Shown here: positions 18,255 to 27,534 of the stretch, piece by piece
Position numbering within the stretch: the first letter of the stretch is position 1
Layout of the letters: each line of letters starts with the position of its first letter
Source of the DNA: Erysipelotrichaceae bacterium
GTDB lineage: Bacteria > Bacillota_I > Bacilli_A > Erysipelotrichales > Erysipelotrichaceae
DNA length: 61,135 nucleotides
Assembly: GCA_030528645.1 (NCBI GenBank)
Contig: JAUMYM010000006.1
Span: 1 to 61,135 of the forward strand
Direction of reading: 5' to 3'
Program-made: the position numbers and the translations under genes
Notes under the pieces: generated by a model
The model's database searches: none
What the model was told of the DNA's origin: nothing
What the model saw: only the letters and a program-made list of their open reading frames with translations

Positions 18255-19038
18255 AGTGTTAACAAAAAAAGATGTTACGATGCTTGGTATTCGATCATCC
18301 TTATTACAGGCATCGTTTAACTATGAACGTATGCAAGCCGGCGGTTGGCTTTGGGCACAACTTCCTGCTTTAAAGAAGATTTATAAACAGGATTTTAATG
18401 CTTTATCATCAGCCATGGCTGATAACTTGGAATTTATTAATACCCATCCGAATTTAGTCGGATTCTTAATGGGCTTATTAATTTCTTTAGAAGAAAATCA
18501 TGAAGATCGTAATTTGATTAAAGGGTTAAAATTAGCTCTATTTGGTCCAATTGCCGGAATTGGAGATGCTATTTTCTGGTTTACGTTTTTACCAATCATA
18601 GCCGGTATTTCTTGTTCGTTTGCTTCCGAAGGATTAATCATTGGTCCAATCATTTTTGTGGCATCGTATGTTGCCATTTGGATTTTACGTATTGTATGGA
18701 CACACATGGGTTATACGTTAGGCACAAAATCTTTTGAAATCTTAAAAGATAATTCGGATATTATTTCTAATTCTGCAACCATACTAGGTATTACCGTGAT
18801 TGGTGCATTAATTGCTACCTATGTAAGTATTGAATTATTGCCGGTTATTCAAGTGGCAGGAGGTATTGAAGTAAGCATTCAAACAGCTTTCTTTGATACG
18901 ATATTCCCAAAATTATTGCCTATGGCTTATACATTACTGATGTTTTATCTATTAAAGAAAAAACAAATCAGTCCAGTGGTTTTGATTATCGCAACGATAA
19001 TACTTGCCATTATCTGTTCTTATATGAATCTATTGTAG
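18244..19038 (+). CDS. PTS mannose-family EIID component (orphan set)
   Basis: EIID pairs with EIIC to form the sugar channel, a protein unique to the mannose family. Family motifs are SLLQASFNYERMQAGGWLWA near the N-terminus, ADNLEFINTHPNLVGFLMG and GPIAGIGDAIFWFTFLP. The ATG at 18244 follows GGAGG inside the EIIC gene and gives 264 residues; an earlier in-frame ATG at 18229 has no ribosome site. The protein is clearly paralogous to the EIID at 30265. A perfect long terminator follows. Confidence 0.93.
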   Translation: MASKVLTKKDVTMLGIRSSLLQASFNYERMQAGGWLWAQLPALKKIYKQDFNALSSAMADNLEFINTHPNLVGFLMGLLISLEENHEDRNLIKGLKLALFGPIAGIGDAIFWFTFLPIIAGISCSFASEGLIIGPIIFVASYVAIWILRIVWTHMGYTLGTKSFEILKDNSDIISNSATILGITVIGALIATYVSIELLPVIQVAGGIEVSIQTAFFDTIFPKLLPMAYTLLMFYLLKKKQISPVVLIIATIILAIICSYMNLL

Positions 19039-19040
19039 TG

Positions 19041-19077
19041 AAAAAAAGCTTTTATCCTTAAGATAAAAGCTTTTTTT
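19041..19077 (+). terminator. Terminator after the first PTS operon
   Basis: A perfect 16-base arm pair (19041-19056 with 19062-19077) with a 5-base loop ends in a T tract. It is one of the strongest terminators in the window. Confidence 0.9.
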
Positions 19078-19087
19078 ACGTAAACAT

Positions 19088-19116
19088 TTGAATTTCATGA
19101 TAAATAGGAGTATTAT
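19088..19116 (+). promoter_or_regulatory. V-ATPase operon promoter
   Basis: TTGAAT (19088-19093) and TATTAT (19111-19116) are 17 bases apart, 31 bases before the first gene. AGGGGTG (19134-19140) is the ribosome site. Confidence 0.6.
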
Positions 19117-19146
19117 GTTATAGTTAAGTAGAGTAGGGGTGTTTTT

Positions 19147-19464
19147 ATGATAAGTGAAAAAGAATTTAAAGAGTTCATTAAATATGATCAAGAAACACAA
19201 AATGAAGTATTAAATATTCATCAATTAAAGTTGGATACTAAGAAACAAGTCGTAGATGAAAAAACTAAAATCTATCATTCTAGTTGGGACACGATTAAGC
19301 AAAAAGTAGAAGATACTAAAAAAGCTTTAGATCACCGTGTAAGTGAATCGGTTGAAGTTTGTAACATTGACTTAGATCAAGGTGTGATGAAATTAAATAC
19401 GATGTATCAAGAGCATAAAGAACAGTGGAAACAAGAAATTCTTAAGCGTTGTATAGGTGATTAA
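19147..19464 (+). CDS. ntpF: V-type ATPase peripheral-stalk subunit G/H-like
   Basis: A 105-residue, almost wholly charged helical protein with strong coiled-coil character (for example KTKIYHSSWDTIKQKVEDTK) and no membrane segment. It is the first gene of the V-ATPase operon, where E. hirae NtpF and archaeal AhaH sit. Those subunits form the peripheral stalk with subunit E. The sequence is too low in complexity for a motif-based call, so the name rests on position, length and coiled coil. AGGGGTG precedes the ATG. Confidence 0.65.
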   Translation: MISEKEFKEFIKYDQETQNEVLNIHQLKLDTKKQVVDEKTKIYHSSWDTIKQKVEDTKKALDHRVSESVEVCNIDLDQGVMKLNTMYQEHKEQWKQEILKRCIGD

Positions 19465-19465
19465 T

Positions 19466-20503
19466 ATGCTTAATAAAAGTAGTTATGCAATTAGTTCAAA
19501 AGCGAAAGCGATGTATGGGAAACGTTTAAAATTAGAGGATTATCAAGCGTTAATAGCAAAAAAATCTATTCCTGAAATTGCAAGTTATCTAAAAAAAGAA
19601 ACGTATTATCAAGAAGTCTTGGATGGTATTAATGAAGGATCGATTCATCGAGGTAAATTGGAGTATTTAATCCGTCAAGATTTATTTGAACGTTTTAATC
19701 GTTTGTTGAAATATGGACTTGGAGATCAACATGGAACGTATCGATGGTTTATTGTTTTAACTGAAGTAGAACAAATCTTAGAGAGTATACGTGTGATACA
19801 ATCACAAGATAACTTTGATATGATTTCTCGTTTACCATTATTTTTAGAGAAGTCTATGAGTTTTGATTTAAAAGAACTTATTAATGCACGTAGTTTTCAA
19901 GACTTACATAAAGTGATTGAACATACACCTTATAATGAATTGTTATCAAGGTATTTATTTGTTGAACAGGAAAATGTAGATTATGTACAATGTGAACATA
20001 TTTTAAAGGAATATTATTATCAAACCATTTTTGATATTTTAAAAGAGAATCCGAATAGTGCATCTTTTAAAGCAATGGAAGATATTTTTCACTTACAGAT
20101 GGAATTAGAAAATATCAATAAGATTTATCGTTTAAAAAAATATTTTAAAACAGCGCCTAGTCAAATTAATAAATATATGAATAAGGCACGTTATCACATT
20201 AATGATAAGTTATTACATAAGTTTATTTATGATTGTAATTTAGAAGAGTTTATTGAAGCGTTGAAACATACGTATTATGGTAAGTTTATTAAGAAAAGTG
20301 GAGTGGATGATATCGAGTGGTTATCGAAGCAAATTCTATATCATAATCATCGTCAAAATTTATTGTATTCGAATGATCCGGATTTGGTTTTAATTGCTTA
20401 TCTGGCGTTAATTGAGGTAGAAATACAAAATATTATTGATATTATTGAGGGGGTTCGTTATAAGGTTCCTCAAGATAAAATATTTAAGTTATTACTTATA
20501 TAG
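19466..20503 (+). CDS. ntpC: V-type ATPase subunit C (AC39/d type)
   Basis: This is the central-stalk subunit joining the rotor shaft to the membrane ring. The 345-residue, mostly helical protein begins SSYAISSKAKAMYGKRLK, typical for bacterial and archaeal subunit C. Family-like stretches include EKLRQ-type helices and LLKYGLGDQHGTYRWFI. The chosen ATG at 19466 follows AGGTGAT and lies just after the previous stop; the GTG at 19457 is rejected. Subunits I and K follow, so the membrane part is encoded together. Confidence 0.88.
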   Translation: MLNKSSYAISSKAKAMYGKRLKLEDYQALIAKKSIPEIASYLKKETYYQEVLDGINEGSIHRGKLEYLIRQDLFERFNRLLKYGLGDQHGTYRWFIVLTEVEQILESIRVIQSQDNFDMISRLPLFLEKSMSFDLKELINARSFQDLHKVIEHTPYNELLSRYLFVEQENVDYVQCEHILKEYYYQTIFDILKENPNSASFKAMEDIFHLQMELENINKIYRLKKYFKTAPSQINKYMNKARYHINDKLLHKFIYDCNLEEFIEALKHTYYGKFIKKSGVDDIEWLSKQILYHNHRQNLLYSNDPDLVLIAYLALIEVEIQNIIDIIEGVRYKVPQDKIFKLLLI

Positions 20504-20514
20504 GAAGGGTTATT

Positions 20515-22338
20515 ATGTCGATAGTAAAAATGAAATATATTCAAACTATTGCAGATAAGAACCATTATAAAGAGATGTTGATTACGGGTGCTAATAGCAA
20601 CTATTTACATGGGGAATTAGCTAGTAATTGGATTGATGTTGAAAATGGTGATACTGTTTTAGTTGAAGATACTTTATACAATGACACATTGAATCAAATA
20701 CATAATTTATGTCATATGGCAGGTTATCAAATTAAACCAAAAGAGCAGTTTAAAAAATATACAGTAGAAGAAATACAAGCTTTTTTAGTTGATTTTGAAC
20801 GTATATTTAAAACAGTATGTGAAGTGAATGATGCGGTTAGTTTGAATGCAGATGATGGGGTAGCTTTAGAGAAATTACGTGAAATTGGCTTTGAAGCAAT
20901 GAATCAATGTCGTTATGTTACTTTTGGTTTCGGTCGTATGCCAAATGAAAGTATGAAGAAATTAGATTTACATGATCAAAGTAAATATGAAATGGTAGAG
21001 TTACATAAGTCAAATATCTATACGTGGGTTGCTTATGTGACAAGCAATACGTTTGTAAAAGAGGTTAAGCGTATTTTTGACAGTTTGTATTTTGAAGAGA
21101 TTAAAATACCAATTATTGATACGCATCGTATATTAGTTGAATATGCAGATGCGGTGGATGATATGGTTGCGTTTTTGAAATATCGTTATGATTTAATGAA
21201 GCTATATAAATATGTTGGTATGGTGGATGGAAAGTATATCTTGGCTGGTTTTGTCAGCGAACAAGATGTTCGTGCATATAAAGCATTGTTTCAGCATATT
21301 GATGTCGTGTTTCAAGAAAAGGATGTCAATGAAGTTTCAAACTTAAAACCTCCAACAAAATTAAAGAATAATTGGTTTACAAGACCGTTTGAAATCTTCA
21401 TCAATATGTATGGCTTACCGGGTTATTGGGACATAGATCCTACAACCTTTGTGTGTCTAACGTATTGTTTGTTGTTTGGAATTATGTTTGGTGATTTTGG
21501 GCAAGGTTTCGTATTATTTTTACTAGGAACATTGTTAGAATTGAAAAACCCTAAGTTATTATTAGCGGGTGTTATCTCACGTGTTGGAATTACATCAATG
21601 GTCTTTGGATTCTTATTTGGTTCTTTCTTTGGGAATGAAGAATTATTTAATCCAATACATCAAGCTTTATTTGGTGTAAAAGATAAATTGTTCCACGTTA
21701 TGGATGGATCAAGTACAATGATTTTATTGTCATCCGCCATCTTAATTGGAGCTGTGTTAATTTTAATTAGTATGCTAATTAATATGTATCTGCATATTAA
21801 GCATAAAGCTTATGGAGAATTGTTATTTAGTCCCAATGGGATTACAGGGTTTATCTTATATGGCTATATATTCTATGGATTACTTGGTATGTTTATGTTT
21901 CAATACCAAGCCTTTACAAAGCTAAATTTAATCTTATTTTTAGGAATACCAGCACTTATCTTTTTAATGAAAGAACCGTTGGTTCATCTAGTCGAAGGTA
22001 AGGCTATCAAGCCAAAACATGGTTGGGGTGCTTATTTTACAGAGGCTATCTTTGAGGTGTTTGAAATCTTCTTGAGTTATATTACCAATTCGATGTCATA
22101 CCTAAGAGTAGGTGGCTTTGTGTTATCTCATGCTGGTATGATGCTTGTGGTGATGACTTTAGTGGAAATGACAGGTAAATCCGGTTTGTTGGTTATGATT
22201 ATTGGGAATATATTTGTAATTGGCTTAGAAGGTTTGATTGTTGGAATACAAACATTACGTTTACAGTACTATGAAATGTTTTCACGCTACTACAGTGGTG
22301 GTGGAAAAGAATTTAAATTAATATCTAAAGATATCTAA
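20515..22338 (+). CDS. ntpI: V-type ATPase subunit I (a subunit)
   Basis: This membrane stator subunit carries the ion half-channels. A cytoplasmic N-terminal half (about residues 1-300) is followed by a membrane half with seven to eight hydrophobic segments. PFEIFINMYGLPGYWDIDPT marks the junction. LLFGIMFGDFGQGFVLFLLG is the conserved first helix motif. NSMSYLRVGGFVLSHAGM contains the essential arginine, and IQTLRLQYYEMFSRYYSGGG gives the C-terminal signature. At 607 residues it is full length. Confidence 0.95.
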   Translation: MSIVKMKYIQTIADKNHYKEMLITGANSNYLHGELASNWIDVENGDTVLVEDTLYNDTLNQIHNLCHMAGYQIKPKEQFKKYTVEEIQAFLVDFERIFKTVCEVNDAVSLNADDGVALEKLREIGFEAMNQCRYVTFGFGRMPNESMKKLDLHDQSKYEMVELHKSNIYTWVAYVTSNTFVKEVKRIFDSLYFEEIKIPIIDTHRILVEYADAVDDMVAFLKYRYDLMKLYKYVGMVDGKYILAGFVSEQDVRAYKALFQHIDVVFQEKDVNEVSNLKPPTKLKNNWFTRPFEIFINMYGLPGYWDIDPTTFVCLTYCLLFGIMFGDFGQGFVLFLLGTLLELKNPKLLLAGVISRVGITSMVFGFLFGSFFGNEELFNPIHQALFGVKDKLFHVMDGSSTMILLSSAILIGAVLILISMLINMYLHIKHKAYGELLFSPNGITGFILYGYIFYGLLGMFMFQYQAFTKLNLILFLGIPALIFLMKEPLVHLVEGKAIKPKHGWGAYFTEAIFEVFEIFLSYITNSMSYLRVGGFVLSHAGMMLVVMTLVEMTGKSGLLVMIIGNIFVIGLEGLIVGIQTLRLQYYEMFSRYYSGGGKEFKLISKDI

Positions 22339-22355
22339 AGGAGAGGAAAGAAGTT

Positions 22356-22802
22356 ATGTTATCGATGATTGAAATGTTTTTACCTTTAATTGCAGTTGTA
22401 TTAGTAATTGCACCATTGTTTATTATGTTTAAAAATGAAAGAAACGCAAAAAGTGCGAAAGTAAAGTTAATGAGTCAAATTGCAGTATTTATTGGTGTCT
22501 TTATTTTTGCGGTGATTTTCCAAATTGGTAGTATCTCAGCTTTGGCATCAAGTGGTGAAACGGTAAGTAATCCTATTGTTGGTACAATGGCGCAAGGGAT
22601 GGGCTTTATTGCAGCAGCGATTGCGACTTCAGCAAGTGCAATTGGGGCTGGTTTAGCCGTTGCAGCAGCAGCACCTGCTGCCATTGGAGCTATTAGTGAA
22701 AATAGTGAAAACTTTGGGAAAGCTATTATCTTTGTTGCCTTAGGTGAAGGGGTTGCGATTTACGGTTTGTTAATTTCGATTTTAATTATCAATAAGCTAT
22801 AG
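22356..22802 (+). CDS. ntpK: V-type ATPase membrane-ring subunit K
   Basis: This proteolipid forms the rotor ring. Its 148 residues hold four membrane helices. The second hairpin is a canonical c-subunit: ATSASAIGAGLAVAAAAPAA, then ALGEGVAIYGLLIS with the ion-binding glutamate. The first hairpin (LPLIAVVLVIAPLFIMF and AVFIGVFIFAVIFQIG) has no carboxylate, so each four-helix subunit carries one ion. This matches the clostridial type. Whether the ion is sodium or a proton cannot be read with confidence. Confidence 0.94.
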   Translation: MLSMIEMFLPLIAVVLVIAPLFIMFKNERNAKSAKVKLMSQIAVFIGVFIFAVIFQIGSISALASSGETVSNPIVGTMAQGMGFIAAAIATSASAIGAGLAVAAAAPAAIGAISENSENFGKAIIFVALGEGVAIYGLLISILIINKL

Positions 22803-22810
22803 GGTTCACT

Positions 22811-23128
22811 ATGAAGATGACTTTGATTAGCGATAATATTGATACGCAAATTGGACTTAGATTAGCTGGGGTAGAAGGTGTTGTTGTTCACAGCAAGACC
22901 GAGGTGTTACAGGAGTTGGAAAAGGCGATTGCAAATGAAGAAATTGCAATTGTTTTGATGACGACAAAGATAGTTAATTTATGTCCGGATGTTATTTCAG
23001 AAATGAAGTTAACCTTATCAAAACCTTTGCTAGTTGAAATTCCTGATCGCCATGGTTCAGCTAAAATAGGAGAGACCATTGACTCTTATATTTCACAAGC
23101 CATTGGTATAAAGCTAGGAGGTTTATAG
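22811..23128 (+). CDS. ntpG: V-type ATPase subunit F
   Basis: This small rotor subunit binds subunit D and modulates coupling. The 105-residue protein begins MKMTLISDNIDTQIGLRLAG, the usual subunit F opening. It has a central VLMTTKIVNLCPDV beta-alpha stretch and ends IGETIDSYISQAIGIKL, typical of the bacterial and archaeal family. It lies between subunits K and E, as in many bacterial V-ATPase operons. In E. hirae this subunit is called NtpG. Confidence 0.9.
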   Translation: MKMTLISDNIDTQIGLRLAGVEGVVVHSKTEVLQELEKAIANEEIAIVLMTTKIVNLCPDVISEMKLTLSKPLLVEIPDRHGSAKIGETIDSYISQAIGIKLGGL

Positions 23129-23129
23129 A

Positions 23130-23702
23130 ATGGATGCAAAGAAAGTAATACTGGATGATGTACAAGAGCAAGCAAACTTGATTATTGGTCGTATTAATCA
23201 AGAGATTGAAGTGTTAAGGGATGATGAAATTAATTATTATTTACAAGGTTTAAATCATGAAATAGATGCTTATTATGAAGCAGAGTTAAATGATTTACGT
23301 CTAAAAACGGCAATGGCTATTTCACAGAATAAATTAAAGACAAAACGTGATTTATTAAAATTAAGACAAGAGTTAGTAAATGAATTGTTTAAAGAAGTAG
23401 TGGATGAAATTTTAAAGTTTAAAAAAAGTGAAGAGTATTATCCATATTGTTATAGGAAATTAAAGGCATTGGATGTTGATTTATCATTGGGTTACTTAGA
23501 GATCAATCAAGAAGATGTCCATGTGTTTGAAAAGATTTTAAGTGCATTAGAAGTAAAGTGTGAACTACGAAGTGGACTTGTTAAATTAGGTGGATTTCGT
23601 TTTATTAGTGAAACGTTAAAAGTTGAAATGGATGAAACGTTTGATACAAAAGTGAAGTTACAAGAACAATGGTTTTATGATCATTCAGGGTTTATGTTGT
23701 AG
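23130..23702 (+). CDS. ntpE: V-type ATPase peripheral-stalk subunit E
   Basis: The 190-residue protein has a long charged N-terminal helix (about residues 1-90) and a compact C-terminal domain ending in LVKLGGFRFISETLKVEMDE. That shape and sequence fit subunit E of the peripheral stalk, which pairs with the G/H-like coiled coil and clamps the catalytic head. GGAGGT precedes the ATG, which follows the previous stop by one base. Confidence 0.88.
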   Translation: MDAKKVILDDVQEQANLIIGRINQEIEVLRDDEINYYLQGLNHEIDAYYEAELNDLRLKTAMAISQNKLKTKRDLLKLRQELVNELFKEVVDEILKFKKSEEYYPYCYRKLKALDVDLSLGYLEINQEDVHVFEKILSALEVKCELRSGLVKLGGFRFISETLKVEMDETFDTKVKLQEQWFYDHSGFML

Positions 23703-23710
23703 AGGTGACT

Positions 23711-25459
23711 ATGGAAAATAAAATATATTCAATTAATGGTCCTGTTATAACGGTGAAAGATACAAATGATTTTTCTATGTTGGAAATGGTTTATGTCGGT
23801 CATAAAAAGTTATTAGGAGAAGTTATTAAAATTGATAATGACTTGGTAACAATCCAAGTGTATGAGTCTACAACAGGGTTAAAGCCAAATGAACCGGTGG
23901 TTGGCAGTAAAGAACTTTTGTATGTGACGTTAGGTCCTGGGATTGTTGGAAATATCTTTGATGGAATAGAGCGTCCTTTAAAAGATTTATATGAAAAACA
24001 AGGGGCTTTTATTGATATTGGTAGTCAAGTAGATTCTTTAGATGTCAAAAAATTATGGAATGTTGAAGTGCTTTGTAAAGTTGGAGATTATCTTTACGGG
24101 GGATCTGTTTATGCCCAATGTCAAGAAACAAGTCTTATTATGCATCGTTGTTTATTGAGTCCATCTTTAAGTGGCCAAGTTATTGAAGTCGTAGAGAATG
24201 GTGCATACAATATTCAACAAACCATTATCAAAATAAAAGATGATTATGGTTTAATCCATAATATTGATTTAACATCAAAGTGGCCAATTCGTAATCCACG
24301 TCCTATTCGTAAACGTTTAGGGATTCATCGACCTTTAATTACAGGACAAAGGGTTATTGATACGTTATTTCCGATTGCCAAAGGTGGTGCGGCAAGTGTT
24401 CCGGGAGGATTTGGTTCTGGTAAAACAATGACGCAACATCAAATTGCTAAATGGTGTGATGCGGATTTAATTGTATATGTGGGCTGTGGTGAGCGTGGTA
24501 ATGAAATGACACAAGTGTTACAAGAGTTTTCGGAGTTGATTGATCCTAAGAGTAATCAACCGCTGTTAGCTCGTACGGTGTTAATTGCCAATACAAGTAA
24601 TATGCCGGTGGCTGCTCGTGAGGCAAGTATTTATACAGGAATTACTCTGGCTGAGTATTATCGTGATATGGGTTATCATGTTGCTATTATGGCAGATTCT
24701 ACTTCTCGATGGGCTGAGGCATTAAGAGAAATATCAGGACGATTGGAAGAAATGCCGGCTGAAGAGGGGTTTCCTGCGTACTTGCCTTCTCGTATTGCAC
24801 AATTTTATGAACGTGCCGGTTTGGTTGAGACCTTAAATCAACAAGAAGGTTCAATCACCATCATTGGTGCAGTTTCACCACAAGGTGCAGATTTTTCAGA
24901 GCCTGTTACACAAAATACGAAGCGTTTTGTTCGTTGTTTTTGGGCATTGGATAAGTCATTAGCTTATGCAAGACATTATCCGGCTATTAACTGGAATACT
25001 TCTTATAGTGAGTATATTGATGATTTAAGTAAGTATTATAGTGAACATGTTGCCCGTGATTTTAGCGGTTTACGTAAAGAAATGATTATGCTTTTGGCAG
25101 AAGAGAATAAATTAAATGAAATTGTTAAGTTGATTGGTGCAGATGTATTGCCGGATGATCAAAAGTTAATTTTATTAGTTGCGAAAATGATTCGTGTAGG
25201 TTTCTTGCAACAAAATGCTTATCATCAAGAGGATACATATGTTCCACTTGCAAAACAATATCAAATGTTAAAGGTAATTCATTACTTTTATCAAGAAGCT
25301 AAAAAGTTAGTAACAAGAAAGATTCCTGTTAGTTTACTGAATAAAACAGGAATTGTAGATAAAATTATTAAGATAAAATATGATGTTAGAAATGATGATT
25401 TAATGGCATTTGACAATTACTATGTAGAAATTGATCAAGCATTAAAATCCATTGATTAA
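23711..25459 (+). CDS. ntpA: V-type ATPase catalytic subunit A
   Basis: The catalytic subunit, 582 residues. The Walker A loop is [12 protein letters not shown] near residue 230, preceded by [20 protein letters not shown]. The catalytic glutamate lies in [13 protein letters not shown]. The non-homologous insertion of A subunits (about residues 110-190) is present. [20 protein letters not shown] and [20 protein letters not shown] are family signatures. The ATG at 23711 is chosen because AGAGGTG covers the alternative GTG at 23705. Confidence 0.97.
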   Translation: MENKIYSINGPVITVKDTNDFSMLEMVYVGHKKLLGEVIKIDNDLVTIQVYESTTGLKPNEPVVGSKELLYVTLGPGIVGNIFDGIERPLKDLYEKQGAFIDIGSQVDSLDVKKLWNVEVLCKVGDYLYGGSVYAQCQETSLIMHRCLLSPSLSGQVIEVVENGAYNIQQTIIKIKDDYGLIHNIDLTSKWPIRNPRPIRKRLGIHRPLITGQRVIDTLFPIAKGGAASVPGGFGSGKTMTQHQIAKWCDADLIVYVGCGERGNEMTQVLQEFSELIDPKSNQPLLARTVLIANTSNMPVAAREASIYTGITLAEYYRDMGYHVAIMADSTSRWAEALREISGRLEEMPAEEGFPAYLPSRIAQFYERAGLVETLNQQEGSITIIGAVSPQGADFSEPVTQNTKRFVRCFWALDKSLAYARHYPAINWNTSYSEYIDDLSKYYSEHVARDFSGLRKEMIMLLAEENKLNEIVKLIGADVLPDDQKLILLVAKMIRVGFLQQNAYHQEDTYVPLAKQYQMLKVIHYFYQEAKKLVTRKIPVSLLNKTGIVDKIIKIKYDVRNDDLMAFDNYYVEIDQALKSID

Positions 25460-25470
25460 GGAGGTATTTC

Positions 25471-26889
25471 ATGACTTTATCAATTTTAGGTTTAAATGAA
25501 ATTGCTGGTTCATTAGTAGTGATGGATAATGTTGATGATGTATCGAATGAAGAAATTGTCGAGATAAAAACACAAGATGGACATATTCGCTTAGGAAGAG
25601 TTGTTGAAATAGAAGGAAAAAAAGCGATTGTGCAAGTCTTTGAAGGAACAAGCGGTTTGTCAAAAACAAATACCAAGACAAAGTTTTTAGGGCATCCAAT
25701 GGAACTTCCTTTGAGTAAGGAAATACTGGGACGTATTTTTAATGGTTCTGGTAAGCCGATCGATGGATTAGGAGAGGTATATTCGAATTTTAAGGCGGAT
25801 ATTAATGGAAATCCATTAAATCCGGTTGCACGTGTCTATCCACGTAATTATATCAATACAGGTATTAGTACGATTGATGGATTAAATACTTTGATTCGTG
25901 GACAAAAACTTCCTATTTTTTCAGGAAGTGGGATGCCACATGATAAGTTAGCTGTACAAATTGTTCGTCAGGCACAGATTGCTGATTCGCAAGGAAAAGA
26001 CTTTGGTATTGTGTTTGGTGCCATGGGTGTAAAAAATGATGTAGCAGAGTACTTTAAGCGTTCGTTTGAAGAAACAGGGGTTATGGAAAAGGTATGTATG
26101 TTTATCAACTTAGCCAATGATCCAATTATTGAGCGTATCATTACACCTCGTTGTGCTTTAAGTGCAGCAGAGTATTTAGCGTATCAACAAGATATGCATA
26201 TCTTAGTTATTTTGACTGATATTACGTCTTATTGTGAAGCACTACGTGAGTTTTCAAGCAGTAAGGGAGAAATTCCGGGTCGTAAAGGGTATCCGGGTTA
26301 CATGTATTCGGATTTGGCTTCGCTTTATGAGCGTGCCGGTATTGTTCAAGGGAAGAAAGGGTCAGTGACTCAAATTCCGATTTTGACTATGCCTAACGAT
26401 GATATTACCCATCCTGTTCCGGATTTAACTGGCTATATTACCGAGGGACAAATTGTGTTAGATCGCCAATTGCATCAAAATGGTATCTATCCACCTGTTG
26501 GTCCATTGGCTTCTTTATCACGTCTTATGAAAGATGGTATTGGTAAAGGATATACGAGAGAAGATCATAGTGCCTTAGCTAATCAGTTGTTTGCTTCTTA
26601 TGCCAAGGTGATTGAAGCTCGTTCACTAGCTTCTGTTATTGGAGAAGATGAATTATCAAGCAGTGATCAAATGCATTTAGAATTTGGTCGTCAATTTGAA
26701 AAAATTTTCATTGGTCAAGGCTTTGATACAAAGCGTTCTATCAATGAAACCTTATCATTGGGATGGGCATTATTAAGCATGCTTCCGGAATCTTCGCTTG
26801 ATCGTCTTGATCAAAATTTAATCAAACAACACTATAATCCAAGTACAGCCTCTCGTATTCTTGAAACTTTAGCAAGTGTTGGTGTGTAG
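25471..26889 (+). CDS. ntpB: V-type ATPase non-catalytic subunit B
   Basis: This regulatory nucleotide-binding partner of subunit A has 472 residues. It lacks a classical P-loop: [20 protein letters not shown] stands in its place, as expected for B subunits. [40 protein letters not shown] and [20 protein letters not shown] are family motifs. GGAGGT precedes the ATG. Confidence 0.97.
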   Translation: MTLSILGLNEIAGSLVVMDNVDDVSNEEIVEIKTQDGHIRLGRVVEIEGKKAIVQVFEGTSGLSKTNTKTKFLGHPMELPLSKEILGRIFNGSGKPIDGLGEVYSNFKADINGNPLNPVARVYPRNYINTGISTIDGLNTLIRGQKLPIFSGSGMPHDKLAVQIVRQAQIADSQGKDFGIVFGAMGVKNDVAEYFKRSFEETGVMEKVCMFINLANDPIIERIITPRCALSAAEYLAYQQDMHILVILTDITSYCEALREFSSSKGEIPGRKGYPGYMYSDLASLYERAGIVQGKKGSVTQIPILTMPNDDITHPVPDLTGYITEGQIVLDRQLHQNGIYPPVGPLASLSRLMKDGIGKGYTREDHSALANQLFASYAKVIEARSLASVIGEDELSSSDQMHLEFGRQFEKIFIGQGFDTKRSINETLSLGWALLSMLPESSLDRLDQNLIKQHYNPSTASRILETLASVGV

Positions 26890-26891
26890 TT

Positions 26892-27527
26892 ATGTCAAAG
26901 GAACATAAAATATTTCCAACGAAAGGGAATTTATTAGCTACGAAAAAATCATTGATCTTAGCGAAAGATGGTTATGAGTTACTTGATAAGAAACGTAATG
27001 TGTTAATACGTGAAATGATGCTTCTACTTGATAAAGTAAAGATATTACGTAATGAAATTACGGAGAGTTATGAATTGGCTTATTATTATCTTCAACAAGC
27101 CAATATCTCTAATGGGGTAATTAGTGAATTAGCTAGTAGTGTACAAGTAGAGTCTTCGATTCATATCAGCTATCGAAGTGTTATGGGAGTTGAAATACCA
27201 AGTATTGGTTATACACAAAAACCAATTAAAATGGAGTATGGGTTTAGTGAATCCAATGCTAAAGTCGATGAAGCGTATGTTCAATTTCAAAAGGTAAAGG
27301 AATTAACGTTTATATTAGCGGAAGTAGATAATAGTGTATATCGTTTAGCAAATGCAATTCGTAAGACACAAAAAAGAGCCAATGCATTAAAAAATATAGT
27401 AATCCCTAATTTTGAAGATACCGTTAAATTTATTCAAGAAGTGTTAGAAGAAAAAGAACGTGAAGAATTTTCAAGACAGAAGGTCATTAAATTAAAAAAA
27501 GAAAAACTTAAATCAAGCCAGATTTAA
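26892..27527 (+). CDS. ntpD: V-type ATPase central-shaft subunit D
   Basis: This rotor shaft subunit, 211 residues, is two long helices around a short middle. The opening FPTKGNLLATKKSLILAKDG and the late RTQKRANALKN-like stretch (RKTQKRANALKNIVIPNF) are the subunit D signature. It is the last gene of the nine-gene operon. Its final codons and stop lie inside a terminator hairpin shared with the convergent araC-type gene. Confidence 0.94.
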   Translation: MSKEHKIFPTKGNLLATKKSLILAKDGYELLDKKRNVLIREMMLLLDKVKILRNEITESYELAYYYLQQANISNGVISELASSVQVESSIHISYRSVMGVEIPSIGYTQKPIKMEYGFSESNAKVDEAYVQFQKVKELTFILAEVDNSVYRLANAIRKTQKRANALKNIVIPNFEDTVKFIQEVLEEKEREEFSRQKVIKLKKEKLKSSQI

Positions 27528-27534
27528 GTTTTTT
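27502..27534. terminator. Bidirectional terminator overlapping the ntpD 3' end
   Basis: Arms 27502-27514 and 27521-27533 pair perfectly around a 6-base loop, with A-rich and T-rich flanks on both sides. The hairpin includes the last ntpD codons and reaches the stop codon of the minus-strand regulator, so one element ends both transcripts. Confidence 0.85.

Noticed and set aside
22356-22802. Loss of an ion site in subunit K
   Set aside because: The first hairpin lacks a carboxylate, but this is the standard form of clostridial four-helix K subunits, not damage.
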